DNA of 64,000 bases from Lihuaxuella thermophila (GTDB taxonomy: Bacteria; Bacillota; Bacilli; Thermoactinomycetales; Thermoactinomycetaceae): positions 1 to 64,000 of the forward strand of contig NZ_FOCQ01000002.1 of the NCBI RefSeq assembly GCF_900110165.1, written 5' to 3'. A program made the position numbers and the translations under genes. A model generated the notes under the pieces. The model searched no databases and was not told the origin of the DNA. It saw nothing but the letters and a program-made list of their open reading frames with translations. Every line of letters starts with the position of its first letter. Within the stretch, counting starts at the first letter, position 1. Of the stretch, positions 35,482-44,319 are shown one piece after another.

Positions 35482-36204
35482 CTATCTAGCAAACGTTACG
35501 GAACAAACATGGCTCGCGCCGGCTTGCCGTAACGATTTTGCACACTCTCTTAAAGTGGCTCCCGTCGTATAAACATCATCCACAATCAGAATTCTTTTAT
35601 TCTCGATCCGCTTTGGATTTACCTGTTCGGACAATTGAAAAACATTTTGCATCGCGACCAGCCGATCCTGCCGGGTTCGCGTGCTCTGCGGCAAAGTGGC
35701 CCGGCTCCTTGTGAGCAAGGAACAAACCGGAAGCCGCAACCGCTTTCCAATCACATTTGCCAAAAGCTCCGCCTGGTTAAACCCCCGCTCGGAGAGGCGT
35801 TCCGGATGAAGCGGTACAAAAGTGACCAGAGAGATTTGTTTCCCGAAGTGGGAGGCTGCCACTTCCGCCATCCACACCCCGAGCGGCGAAGATAAACTTT
35901 CCTTGCCGCGGTATTTAAAAAGCTGGATGATCTGCTTTGCCCCGTCAGAATATACGACTGCACTTCGATTACAGATCCTCTCTGACGGGTTCACCCGGGC
36001 ACAGTCCGGACAGATGCCCGTCGAATTTCCGTCTGCCGAACGGCCGCAAACCCGGCAGCCCGCAGAAACGATGGGTGTCAACTGTTCCCGGCACGCAGCG
36101 CACACTTTCTCCCGGACGGAGACCCAAAAACCCGCCGGGACAGGGGCCGAGTCACACAGCCAGCACCTATGATCCGGCGGAAAAAGAACGGACCACCAAT
36201 CCAC
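35482..36204 (-). CDS. comFC: ComFC phosphoribosyltransferase-like competence protein
   Basis: About 240 residues from the GTG at 36204. N-terminal zinc-finger-like Cys pairs (CWLCD, CAAC, CRVCG, CPDC) precede a PRTase domain whose PRPP loop is ILIVDDVYTTGATL. It is needed for late DNA uptake steps or single-strand processing during transformation. AGAAGGAG lies 13 bases before the GTG, slightly long. The frame extends to 36387, but that part overlaps comFA and is not conserved-looking. It follows comFA by about 130 bases. ComFB is not seen between them. Confidence 0.82.
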   Translation of the reverse strand: MDWWSVLFPPDHRCWLCDSAPVPAGFWVSVREKVCAACREQLTPIVSAGCRVCGRSADGNSTGICPDCARVNPSERICNRSAVVYSDGAKQIIQLFKYRGKESLSSPLGVWMAEVAASHFGKQISLVTFVPLHPERLSERGFNQAELLANVIGKRLRLPVCSLLTRSRATLPQSTRTRQDRLVAMQNVFQLSEQVNPKRIENKRILIVDDVYTTGATLRECAKSLRQAGASHVCSVTFAR

Positions 36205-36332
36205 TATGTGTAATACGCTCCTTCTCTGTGAAATCCTTCTTTTCCTTGGATTATTCCACATTTGTTCTGCCAGGAAAACGAAAACGGGAACACATGTTTG
36301 TATATTAGGATACCAAAATACCGAAAGATTGT

Positions 36333-38003
36333 CTAGAAACGATCTTCTTTTTTCCATAAGGTTGTTCGGGCCAACTGGTTCAACCATTCTGTCTCTTTTT
36401 TGGCTTGAATCTGCGCCTCTGTTTTTTCACCCGCCAGAAACCAGGCCACTCCTTGTTGGTATTCTCCCGATCTGCCCACTCTTCCTGCAATTTGGATCAG
36501 TGAGGCTCGGTCAAATACCGGATGATCGGCCCCGATGACCAAAACATGGCCGCGCGGAACCGTAACTCCTCGTTCTAAGATGGTCGTCGTCACCAGAACT
36601 TGAATCCGCTCCTGGCGAAACGCCCGGATCGTTTCCTCCCGCAGGCGGTCCTGTCCGAACACTCCCGCCGCCCTGCTGAAGAAGTCCGGTTCCTGCTCTT
36701 TCAGCCACCCCAGCACCTTCTTGACATCCTGAACGCGTGGAACAAAGAGAAAAACTTGCCCGCCCTTCGTTTCCGCTTGCCGGAGAAAGGATGAGAGATG
36801 GGGAATCGGCCGGCCTTCCGACAGCTTTTTCCACAGCCGCCATTCGCGCAGGAGCTTGGGAACCGGCAACGGGTAACCGTGGTAGCGGACCGGAACCGTG
36901 ACGGCCGATAAGATTCCCGCCCGCAGTAGCTTTTTCCACTCCCGCGGCGGTGTAGCCGTCAGGAAGATCTGTTTGGCCCCCTGTTTCATCGACCGTTCAA
37001 TTCCGGCTTCCAGAGAAGGATTTCCATAGAGAGGGAATGCGTCCGCTTCATCCACCACCACCAGATCAAAATCCTGGTACAAGCGCCAGGTCTGGTGTGC
37101 CGTACTGATCACCAAAGGCCCGTCCAACCATAAATCAGGGCTCCCTCCGTACAAGGAGCGGACTTGGATTCCCCGAAAAATTTTTTGCAGCCTTGGTCCC
37201 AGCTCATGAACCACGTCTTTGCGCGGCGTCGTCCAAAGCACCTTCCCCCCTTGGGACAACACGGAGGAGATCGCCGGAACCATCATCTCCGTTTTGCCCG
37301 CTCCTGTGACTGCCCAGACGAGCAACCGGCGGTGATCAGAGGTTAAAAAGCGCACGATGTGGTCCGCGACGGCTTGTTGCGTCGGCGTGAGGGAAAAAGA
37401 AAGAGAAACAGAAACGGCTCCGTTTTCCGGAACCCGCCGACCCGGATGGATAAATTGAAAAAAAGGGATACATGTTCTCGACTTGCCGAGCAGAAGGCAT
37501 CGTTCGCACACGGCGCATTTGTCACCGCACATCGCACAAGCCGTCACCCTCAAGCCGGCTCCCTTTGTACAGCAGCGATGGCAGATCCACTCCGCAGCGG
37601 GCCCGGCGATCTCCACCCCGGGTTTTAAGCTCATTTGTTCCTGCAGGTAAAGAAATTGCAGCACACGGGCAAGAACAGTTTGATGGACTTTTTTCCCGCG
37701 TTTATGTAAAAGCGCTTCCACTTCCGGCCAAAGCAAGGACCGCCCCGCAAGAACCGGTTGGCACTCTTCGGCAAGCTGCACCGTCTCCTGCCACTCTCGT
37801 TCACCCAGTTCTTTCTCCGTATATTTCCGCAAATGTGGGTCTATGAAAGGGGAATCGCTCCATCTGTTTTCTCCCAGCCACTCAAACGCGGTTCCGACTG
37901 ATGCGGCTTCAGCGACGGGCTCGATGGCGATCCCCTTCTTTCTCCAATAGGTTCGGTCTACTGAGCCGGACATGCTGATCCGAAGACCGGATGTTCCGGT
38001 CAA
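36333..38003 (-). CDS. comFA: ComFA DNA-uptake helicase, N-terminus probably frameshifted
   Basis: 556 residues as read. A zinc-finger Cys cluster (CHRCC, CAMCGDKCAVCERC) precedes a DEAD-type helicase: Walker A AVTGAGKTEMM, DEAD box VVDEADAFP, TATPP, and motif VI QIAGRVGRSG. ComFA powers import of transforming ssDNA. The nominal TTG start lacks a ribosome site. Upstream a perfect AGGAGGG is followed by GTG at 38023, whose frame stops after seven codons. One extra T in the T6 run (38013-38018) joins it in frame to comFA. Either a sequencing indel or loss of the start. Confidence 0.88.
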   Translation of the reverse strand: MTGTSGLRISMSGSVDRTYWRKKGIAIEPVAEAASVGTAFEWLGENRWSDSPFIDPHLRKYTEKELGEREWQETVQLAEECQPVLAGRSLLWPEVEALLHKRGKKVHQTVLARVLQFLYLQEQMSLKPGVEIAGPAAEWICHRCCTKGAGLRVTACAMCGDKCAVCERCLLLGKSRTCIPFFQFIHPGRRVPENGAVSVSLSFSLTPTQQAVADHIVRFLTSDHRRLLVWAVTGAGKTEMMVPAISSVLSQGGKVLWTTPRKDVVHELGPRLQKIFRGIQVRSLYGGSPDLWLDGPLVISTAHQTWRLYQDFDLVVVDEADAFPLYGNPSLEAGIERSMKQGAKQIFLTATPPREWKKLLRAGILSAVTVPVRYHGYPLPVPKLLREWRLWKKLSEGRPIPHLSSFLRQAETKGGQVFLFVPRVQDVKKVLGWLKEQEPDFFSRAAGVFGQDRLREETIRAFRQERIQVLVTTTILERGVTVPRGHVLVIGADHPVFDRASLIQIAGRVGRSGEYQQGVAWFLAGEKTEAQIQAKKETEWLNQLARTTLWKKEDRF

Positions 38004-38058
38004 GCGATAGACAAAAAATTCACAGTCTCTTCCCTCCTGTAAAAAATTTCAGAAATAT

Positions 38059-38085
38059 GACCAGACGCCGCATGGGAGCCTGGTC
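38059..38085 (-). terminator. Hairpin after the 141-aa gene
   Basis: GACCAG pairs with CTGGTC around a 15-nt loop; the following tract is ATATTTC. Just upstream of the comFA ribosome site. Confidence 0.45.
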
Positions 38086-38095
38086 GGCATGTGAG

Positions 38096-38521
38096 CTATG
38101 CTAAATGTCTTTCGGATTCCCGGGCAGAGTCGGTTTCGCGCAGATCCAGCACAATTAATTTGCCTTTGGTCTGTTTTTGTGATTCCAGCCACTTTTGAAT
38201 CGCTTCATCCGCATTCACGTTCGGGGGTATGTTCAAAATCTCCAATTGGGGATAACGGTTTGTGAGACGTTCCAAAATGGCTAATGTATCATCCGATGAA
38301 CCGGTATCTATGCAAGTGATCCTTCCTTTTTTCCCTTTCGTGCCGTTCCAAAAATGATAGGACCAGATCATCCACTCGATGGAACGTTGACTGTTGCGGG
38401 TAATGATGACCAAATGATATGCCTTGTTATGATAATAGTAGCCGAAGTACTTAGACAGATGCTTGATCAGGAAAAACATCACCACGTACAGAGCAGCGCT
38501 CCAGAGGATCCACTGTTCCAT
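38096..38521 (-). CDS. Small membrane-anchored GT-A-like protein (141 aa)
   Basis: One N-terminal transmembrane segment (about 5-22) is followed by a cytoplasmic domain reading VIITRNSQRSIEWMI, then CIDTGSSDDTLAILERL. This is the nucleotide-binding start of family 2 glycosyltransferases. The protein is far too short for a full transferase (no acceptor half), so it may be a regulatory or degenerate relative. A similar short gene lies beside comFA in some Bacillales, though I cannot name it. Good ribosome site (GAAGGAGGGACGATGCG) before the ATG. Confidence 0.6.
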   Translation of the reverse strand: MEQWILWSAALYVVMFFLIKHLSKYFGYYYHNKAYHLVIITRNSQRSIEWMIWSYHFWNGTKGKKGRITCIDTGSSDDTLAILERLTNRYPQLEILNIPPNVNADEAIQKWLESQKQTKGKLIVLDLRETDSARESERHLA

Positions 38522-38589
38522 CGCATCGTCCCTCCTTCACCCTAGTTTATTCAGAAAAGACAGGTATCGTGAACTCTAAGGTGAATCGG

Positions 38590-39345
38590 CTAAATCAACT
38601 GAACCCATCCGTACTTGATGGCCAGCAAAACGGCCTGCGTCCGGTCCTGCACATTTAACTTGTACAGGATATTGCTCACATGATTTTTTACTGTTTTTTC
38701 GCTGATATACAAATGTTCGCTGATGGCTCGGTTGTTTTTTCCCTGCGACATTAAGCGCAAAACTTCCATCTCTCTATATGTTAACACTTCTTGCCAGGAA
38801 ATTGGAGGAATTCTCGTATACAAATGCTGAAAAACTCCTTCTCTTCTGCTTAAGCGGCGCAGTTCGTTCACCAATCTCCCCATGATGATCGGATGGATAT
38901 AAAACCCGCCGTGAGCGATCACCCGCATCGCTTCGATGATGTGTGTGGTCCCCATGTTTTTGAGAAGATAACCCGAGGCGCCTGAGCGAATCGTCTCCAG
39001 CACATAAGGCTCATCATGTTCTGACAGGATGAGCACCTTTGTGTGAGGAGCCATCTGACTGAGACGATATGTCACTTCCCCTCCGTCGACACGCGGCAAA
39101 TGCAAATCCAAGACAGCGATATGCGGCAGGATCGTCCCGCATAAGAGCGGAACTTCAACCCCTTCACTGCACTCTCCGACCAACATCATATCATCTTCCT
39201 GCGCTAATGCCGTTTTGAGCTGTTGACGGAAATTCGGGTCGGGATCGGCGATCAACACCCGGACCGGCGCCACAGAAACCGTCCCCGGTCTTACTTGGCG
39301 CTCCGTTTGTCTTGTCTGTGGCGGCCTCTCCAGCAAGGGACTCAC
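38590..39345 (-). CDS. DegU-like response regulator (NarL/FixJ family), orphan
   Basis: 251 residues. Receiver domain about 28-145 with acidic pocket (IADPD), phospho-acceptor Asp in IAVLDLHLPR and the conserved Lys in YLLKNMG. The C-terminal LuxR-type HTH is about 190-250 (LTYREMEVLRLMSQGKNNRAI, EKTVKNHVSNIL). It occupies the degU place upstream of comF, but no degS histidine kinase gene is adjacent. Phosphorylation source is therefore unknown. In Bacillus DegU controls competence, exoenzymes and surface traits. The start is GTG or a nearby TTG. Confidence 0.85.
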   Translation of the reverse strand: MSPLLERPPQTRQTERQVRPGTVSVAPVRVLIADPDPNFRQQLKTALAQEDDMMLVGECSEGVEVPLLCGTILPHIAVLDLHLPRVDGGEVTYRLSQMAPHTKVLILSEHDEPYVLETIRSGASGYLLKNMGTTHIIEAMRVIAHGGFYIHPIIMGRLVNELRRLSRREGVFQHLYTRIPPISWQEVLTYREMEVLRLMSQGKNNRAISEHLYISEKTVKNHVSNILYKLNVQDRTQAVLLAIKYGWVQLI

Positions 39346-39408
39346 CTCTTTCTTCTAAAAATTCGATCATATTTAAATTTTACCATGCCAAACGAACAAT
39401 TTGAAATA

Positions 39409-39433
39409 GAAAAAGCCGCCCACACAGGACGGC
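39409..39433 (-). terminator. Terminator after metK
   Basis: GCCGTCC pairs with GGGCGGC (one G-U pair) around 5 nt, then TTTTTC on the minus strand. Confidence 0.7.
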
Positions 39434-39447
39434 AGAATGAAAAATCC

Positions 39448-40650
39448 TTATAGACCGGCATCTTGTTTGAGGAGATCCGCTTTATCGGTACGTTCCCACG
39501 GAAGGTCGAGATCGGTGCGGCCAAAATGACCGTACGCAGCTGTTTGGCGATAGATCGGACGGCGCAAATCCAGTTCGCGGATGATTCCGGCAGGACGCAG
39601 GTCAAAGTGTTTTTCCACCAGTTCAACCAGTTTGTCTTCGCTTACCTTTCCAGTCCCAAAAGTATCTACGCGGATGGAAACAGGGCGGGCGACCCCGATG
39701 GCATAAGCCAACTGCACTTCGCATTTGTCTGCCAGACCGGCTGCCACAATGTTTTTGGCTACATAACGGGCAGCATAGGCTCCGGAACGATCCACCTTGG
39801 TCGGGTCTTTTCCGGAAAAGGCTCCGCCGCCGTGACGGGCGTAACCGCCGTAGGTATCCACGATAATTTTGCGGCCGGTCAATCCGGCATCCCCAAGCGG
39901 TCCGCCAATCACGAAACGTCCCGTCGGGTTGATGAAGTATTTGGTGTTTTCATCCAGCATATCCCGCGGAACCACCGGTCCGATCACATGGGTCTGAAGA
40001 TCTTTTTGGATTTGCTCCAAGGTGACATCTTCCGCATGCTGGGTAGAAATGACAATCGTATCGATGCGCACCGGAACTCCGTCTTCATACTCAACCGTCA
40101 CTTGTGTTTTTCCATCCGGACGGAGGTAATCCAGGGTTCCGTCCACACGAACTTCATGCAGGCGGCGGGCCAGTTTGTGTGCCAGGGAAATCGGAAGCGG
40201 CATCAGCTCCGGGGTTTCATTGCAAGCAAAACCAAACATGATCCCCTGATCGCCGGCACCGATCGCTTCGATCTGTTCCTCGGTCATGGTCCCTTCTCTT
40301 TTTTCGAGAGCAACATTTACGCCTTGCGCAATATCAGGAGATTGTTCATCAATGGATGTGAGAACCGCGCAAGTTTCGCTGTCAAATCCAAACTTTGCAC
40401 GGGTATAGCCGATGTCTTGAATCGTGGAACGAACGATTTTGGGAATATCCACATAGCAAGTCGTGGAAATCTCTCCGCAAACCAGTACGAGACCGGTGGT
40501 TACGGTGGTTTCACAAGCCACGCGGGCATTCGGATCTTTCTCCAGAATCGCATCTAAGATGGCATCGGAAATTTGATCGCAAATTTTGTCCGGGTGGCCG
40601 ACGGTCACGGATTCGGAAGTAAATAAACTGCGTCTTTTTTCAGCGGACAT
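39448..40650 (-). CDS. metK: S-adenosylmethionine synthetase
   Basis: 400 residues, normal length. It makes SAM from methionine and ATP. Motifs are [46 protein letters not shown] and the C-terminal [13 protein letters not shown]. The ATG at 40650 is preceded by GGGGGAG; the upstream frame passes through a terminator hairpin. That hairpin sits 33 bases before the ATG and implies attenuation of metK, yet no S-box consensus is present, in contrast to metNIQ in the same window. Confidence 0.95.
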   Translation of the reverse strand: MSAEKRRSLFTSESVTVGHPDKICDQISDAILDAILEKDPNARVACETTVTTGLVLVCGEISTTCYVDIPKIVRSTIQDIGYTRAKFGFDSETCAVLTSIDEQSPDIAQGVNVALEKREGTMTEEQIEAIGAGDQGIMFGFACNETPELMPLPISLAHKLARRLHEVRVDGTLDYLRPDGKTQVTVEYEDGVPVRIDTIVISTQHAEDVTLEQIQKDLQTHVIGPVVPRDMLDENTKYFINPTGRFVIGGPLGDAGLTGRKIIVDTYGGYARHGGGAFSGKDPTKVDRSGAYAARYVAKNIVAAGLADKCEVQLAYAIGVARPVSIRVDTFGTGKVSEDKLVELVEKHFDLRPAGIIRELDLRRPIYRQTAAYGHFGRTDLDLPWERTDKADLLKQDAGL

Positions 40651-40682
40651 GAAGTTCTCCCCCTTTGGAATTGATCTCTCGG

Positions 40683-40839
40683 CAAATAAAAACACCTTTC
40701 CTCCGAGGAAAGGCGCTTGCTTTTAAACCTTTAGAAACCCTCGAAACCCTGATGAATCAACGGGCTGATCTACTACGCCCCTCTTCCTCCACCCTGAGGC
40801 CAGGCACGTTCTACATCATCAATAGAATAACCTAAAGAT
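40683..40839 (-). promoter_or_regulatory. metK leader with terminator and putative aptamer-like domain
   Basis: A terminator (CCTTTCCT/AGGAAAGG, 40695-40713, then TGTTTTTATTT) precedes the metK ribosome site. Upstream, AUCUUUAG (40832-40839) can pair with CUAAAGGU (40727-40734), closing a domain of about 97 nt that contains several local hairpins. The 3' strand of that stem (CUAAAGG) could alternatively pair with the CCUUU of the terminator, a switch-like arrangement. No match to the S-box, T-box or other riboswitch consensus I know. Confidence 0.5.
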
Positions 40840-40859
40840 AGGTGAAATACAACCTTCAT
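40773..40859 (-). CDS. Possible 28-aa small ORF coupled to the subtilase gene
   Basis: The ATG overlaps the subtilase stop (AAATGA) and the frame runs 28 codons to a TAG, ending in PQGGGRGA. It overlaps the 5' half of the putative metK leader structure. No ribosome site apart from coupling and no known family. It could be a leader peptide for metK, a small product of the subtilase transcript, or chance. Confidence 0.25.
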   Translation of the reverse strand: MKVVFHLSLGYSIDDVERAWPQGGGRGA

Positions 40860-42871
40860 TTCCAGGATGCCATCGTTTGTTCATCTTTTTTGACCGGACC
40901 GGCGGGTTGGTAGTGAAGCAACAGCTGATATGGAGCATCAATCACATTCCTGCCGTAGTCGGAAAGGCGGAGGCAGACGGAGCCGGATTTCACTCTGATC
41001 CGGGCCTGTTCCGGCTCTCCTTCCCCACCCGCATCGATGAGGACTCCCTTGCTGTCGCCTTCCATCAGAATCAACAACAGCGGGTCCATTCGGGGCGTGG
41101 CGGACGTCACACGGATCGAAAGCTCCCCTTCCCGGGGAAGCACCAGCCGAAACCAGTCAAAATCCCCTTTTTTATGAATGGTTCCCTCGTAGAGAGTGGC
41201 ATCAACCGGCAGCTGCAAATCGGCCATATTCCATTCGTAATCGTTATTTTCATAGGAGTCTCCGAGCGGCATCCACGTGGCAGAGAGACGGTAATACACC
41301 TCCTTCATCCGGCCTGCGCCCAGCAGTTGCACCCGTACTCGGCCGGGCGGAGCCGTCACCTTGATCTGCTCCCGCTCTTTGAGTGGATACACGGCTGACC
41401 GGCCCTCTGACATGATCTCGATCCGGATGGAGGAATGCTTCCAATCTCCCTTCAGTTTATGAAGTTGAAGCACAAGGGTTCCTGGCTGTTCGAGATCTAG
41501 TTGATACCAATCTCTGTCTGAACAGGATAAGAGGGCATCCACCGGCTGATTCAACGAGACGGGCATCGCCAGCTCCGGACGGTTGTTGGGCTCGGACAGA
41601 TCGGGACTCAGAGGAATTGTCAGCGCCCGGTAGGCATCCAGAAGGCCAAAGCCCATTTCTTCGTCCCAGCGCGGCTCCCCCTTTTGTTTACGGGCGGTCT
41701 GACAGATGAGATTTCTCAGGTCCGACGGTGAGTATTCCGGATGAAGCTGTAACACGAGGGCCGCTACTCCCGCCGCCTGGGGAGCCGCAAAAGAGGTTCC
41801 GGATTCAATCCGCATGTCTGCCGATGTCCCGGTCGTAGCGATGAAATCACCGGGGGCCACCACATCCAGCCCGTCTCCGCTGTTGGAAGACGGATCATGC
41901 GTCCCGTCCATACGGACAGACCCGACTCCCAGAACTTCCGGAAGGGCCGCCGGATAGAATAGCGGGCGGTTATGGAGCAAATTCCCGTTTAAATCATAAC
42001 TGGCATTCCCCCCCGCCGCCACGACCAATGTGCCTGCGCGCTCCGCTTCCCTCACCGCATCGGCGATCGCCTCCGAATAGGTCCATCCCCCTTGGGCCAG
42101 CACAATCAAATCGGCATGACGCCGGACCGCTTCCCGAATTCCTTCCGCCGTAAAATAAACATCCCCGTCATTTCCGTCTTCCATCACTTTGATCGGCATA
42201 ATCCTGCCGTTCCCCACAGGTGCTTTTTCGGTCAAGGCCCCCCATACGGCTGCCAGCACACCGGCCACTTGGGTGCCGTGTCCCAGATGATCCTGCGGCG
42301 GGAGTGACTTGTTTTTCACATTGACTCCCGGAACCAGCAGCGGCCTTAATGTCGGATTCCCGAGGTCCACACCGGTATCGACCACCGCCACAATGACGGG
42401 CCCGGACCGTCTCGGCAATGATCTATGCTTATTGCGAAACACTTTCCATGCTTCGACGGCCCGGATCTGCTCCAAATAGTAAAATTCGTCCCAATTGCCG
42501 GCCGTCGGTTCCGAGGCCTGATCCGCCGTTTCAAATTTGTGGTTGGGATGCAAATATTCGATTCCCGCATGCCGCGACCAGCGATTCCACCACTCTTCTT
42601 GATTGATGCCTTCCTTTACAGATACAAGCAGCGTCTCCTCCTGACGGCTTGACCTTGCTGATGAACGATGGATCACTTGGACGGTCTCCAGAAAGGAAAA
42701 ACTCGGCTCTCCCTTCCATTTGACCACCCATTCACGATCAGGGGCGGTTATTTCCGGCGGATGCGGATCCGGCATTGCTTGGGAAGAGGGAAGGACAAAA
42801 ACAGCAGCTGCTGCCAACCAGACAAATATCCAGAATCTCATCAATTTCCTTTTTATGATCCATCGAATCAT
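40856..42871 (-). CDS. Secreted subtilisin-like serine protease (S8) with C-terminal beta domains
   Basis: 671 residues. The signal peptide is about 1-32 (SSQA). An inhibitor-like propeptide spans about 45-115, and the catalytic domain about 150-420: Asp in VAVVDTGVD, His in HLGHGTQVAGV, the oxyanion Asn in AAGGNAS, and Ser in SGTSFAAPQAAG. The last 250 residues form two pre-peptidase C-terminal-like beta domains (DRDWYQLDLEQPG and GDFDWFRLVLPREG). Extracellular protein degradation or processing. Start has GGGGTGAAGT before the ATG. No adjacent partner; possibly under DegU control by analogy. Confidence 0.88.
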   Translation of the reverse strand: MIRWIIKRKLMRFWIFVWLAAAAVFVLPSSQAMPDPHPPEITAPDREWVVKWKGEPSFSFLETVQVIHRSSARSSRQEETLLVSVKEGINQEEWWNRWSRHAGIEYLHPNHKFETADQASEPTAGNWDEFYYLEQIRAVEAWKVFRNKHRSLPRRSGPVIVAVVDTGVDLGNPTLRPLLVPGVNVKNKSLPPQDHLGHGTQVAGVLAAVWGALTEKAPVGNGRIMPIKVMEDGNDGDVYFTAEGIREAVRRHADLIVLAQGGWTYSEAIADAVREAERAGTLVVAAGGNASYDLNGNLLHNRPLFYPAALPEVLGVGSVRMDGTHDPSSNSGDGLDVVAPGDFIATTGTSADMRIESGTSFAAPQAAGVAALVLQLHPEYSPSDLRNLICQTARKQKGEPRWDEEMGFGLLDAYRALTIPLSPDLSEPNNRPELAMPVSLNQPVDALLSCSDRDWYQLDLEQPGTLVLQLHKLKGDWKHSSIRIEIMSEGRSAVYPLKEREQIKVTAPPGRVRVQLLGAGRMKEVYYRLSATWMPLGDSYENNDYEWNMADLQLPVDATLYEGTIHKKGDFDWFRLVLPREGELSIRVTSATPRMDPLLLILMEGDSKGVLIDAGGEGEPEQARIRVKSGSVCLRLSDYGRNVIDAPYQLLLHYQPAGPVKKDEQTMASWK

Positions 42872-43048
42872 ACTTCACCCCGTTTTTTTCTGACTTCAAA
42901 TCTATCATAGCATTCACGGTCTAATTCAGTTAAAATAATAAATTGTAGTGCGAACGAAAATGATAAAAGCTCAAATTCTCCGTTTTTTGAATTCTGTCTA
43001 TTTATCTTGATATTTCACATAGTTAAATGATAGTATAAAATGAGCGAT

Positions 43049-43076
43049 TTTTTACGTACTTATTTTTACGTACTTA
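43049..43076 (+). promoter_or_regulatory. Tandem 14-bp repeats before the first LCP gene
   Basis: TTTTTACGTACTTA occurs twice, head to tail without spacer (43049-43062 and 43063-43076), each holding the palindrome TACGTA, just before the GTGGGGG ribosome site. A TATAAA hexamer lies upstream near 43034. Probably an operator in the 5' leader. Confidence 0.5.
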
Positions 43077-43089
43077 AAGTGGGGGTAGT

Positions 43090-44151
43090 ATGCATAGAGT
43101 TGCACATAGCCGGGTTGATCGGGTGAAGAAAAAAAGGCGCCGCAGATGGGTCTTTCGAGTGATTACACTGGTTCTCCTGTTAACGGTCGGAATCGGCTCG
43201 TATTTTGGCTACCAAGTGGTATCCGCACTGAACAAAAGCCATGATTCCGAAGTTGGCGGGTCCAAGTTGCGCGCCCAACCGGTGAAACCGAAAGAAGAGC
43301 CCTTTGCCGTCATGCTGCTGGGCGCTGATACCATTGACGTTGAAGAGGAAAAATCGTTAGGTTGGCGGCCTGACGTCATTATGATTGCAGCTGTAAATCC
43401 CAAAACCAAATCGGCTAAACTGGTGAGCATCCCGCGGGATACGTATGTGAAAATCGCCAATACCGGCGGACACAGGAGTAAAATCAACGATGCAGCCATG
43501 GCAGGGGTTAAGAGAGGCATCAATCCTGTGGATAATGTAAGGCAAACCGTTGAAAATCTGCTCGGTATTCCGATTGACTATTATGCGAAAGTGAATTTCC
43601 AAGGATTTGTGGATATCGTAGACGCCGTAGGAGGCGTGGATGTTTATAACACGCGGTCATTCCGGGGGCCCGCGATCGGAAAGAAAATCTTTATCGGTTA
43701 CGGTGACCAGCACCTGGACGGGATGAAGGCACTTGCCTACGTACGGCAGCGAAAAGATGATCCGGAAGGAGATATGGGCCGCAACAAACGGCAACAGGAA
43801 GTGATCTCCAAAATCATCGGGAAAATCGCCAGTGTGGAAGGCGTCACGAAGTTTTCAGACGTGGTGGAGGCCGTGGGCAAGAACTTCACCTTCAACATCC
43901 CTCTGAGCGAAGTCCCTTCCATGTTGGCATTGTACAAAGAAATCCCCAAGGAAAACATCGAAAGAATCGAGTTTAAAACCTATACCCAGGAATACGGAAT
44001 TGTAAACGGCATCAGGAAGAAAGTTTATTGGGAAAGGTACAGAGAGAAAGATCTGGAGCAAATCCGGCAGCTTCTCAGACAACAGTTGAACTGGACCGGA
44101 AATGACAGCGGATCCGGTGCGGCCGAATCAACGGAAAACAATAACCAATAA
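43090..44151 (+). CDS. LytR-CpsA-Psr (LCP) family glycopolymer transferase
   Basis: 353 residues. A short basic cytoplasmic head (VDRVKKKRRRRW), one membrane segment (about 22-45) and an external LCP domain with ADTIDVEEEKSLGWRPDVIMIA, LVSIPRDTYV (catalytic-site Arg and Asp), DYYAKVNFQGFVDIVDAVGGVDV and ALAYVRQRKDDPEGDMGRNKRQQEV. LCP enzymes move polyprenyl-linked wall polymers onto peptidoglycan. First of three in the window, which fits the polysaccharide locus further on. A tandem TACGTA repeat lies directly upstream and a strong terminator downstream. Confidence 0.9.
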   Translation: MHRVAHSRVDRVKKKRRRRWVFRVITLVLLLTVGIGSYFGYQVVSALNKSHDSEVGGSKLRAQPVKPKEEPFAVMLLGADTIDVEEEKSLGWRPDVIMIAAVNPKTKSAKLVSIPRDTYVKIANTGGHRSKINDAAMAGVKRGINPVDNVRQTVENLLGIPIDYYAKVNFQGFVDIVDAVGGVDVYNTRSFRGPAIGKKIFIGYGDQHLDGMKALAYVRQRKDDPEGDMGRNKRQQEVISKIIGKIASVEGVTKFSDVVEAVGKNFTFNIPLSEVPSMLALYKEIPKENIERIEFKTYTQEYGIVNGIRKKVYWERYREKDLEQIRQLLRQQLNWTGNDSGSGAAESTENNNQ

Positions 44152-44160
44152 CACCCGTAT

Positions 44161-44193
44161 CCACAGCAGAGCTCGTTCTCTGCTGTGGTTTTT
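44161..44193 (+). terminator. Terminator after the first LCP gene
   Basis: CCACAGCAGAG pairs with CTCTGCTGTGG, followed by TTTTTTATT. Confidence 0.92.
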
Positions 44194-44271
44194 TATTCCG
44201 CTTCAAACAAAGTATATGAACGGGATTCCGAAATGTTCCGTGTGGTTGACGAAACTTGAAGCTCGAACGAC

Positions 44272-44300
44272 AAACTCCCCCTCATCCATGCAGGGGGAGT
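44272..44300. terminator. Hairpin upstream of the PadR gene
   Basis: AACTCCCCC pairs with GGGGGAGTT around an 11-nt loop; the flanking T tract is poor (GTATTGTTAT). Possibly a remnant or bidirectional terminator. Confidence 0.4.
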
Positions 44301-44319
44301 TGTATTGTTATGGAGATGA

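Noticed and set aside
39463-40557. Plus-strand open frame of 364 codons opposite metK
   Set aside because: The metK frame carries all expected motifs; the antisense frame has no recognisable domain or ribosome site.
40683-40860. SAM-I riboswitch before metK
   Set aside because: The conserved GGCAACC, the kink-turn GATGA context and the P1/P2 pattern seen at 50221-50338 are missing, so it is reported as an unassigned leader.
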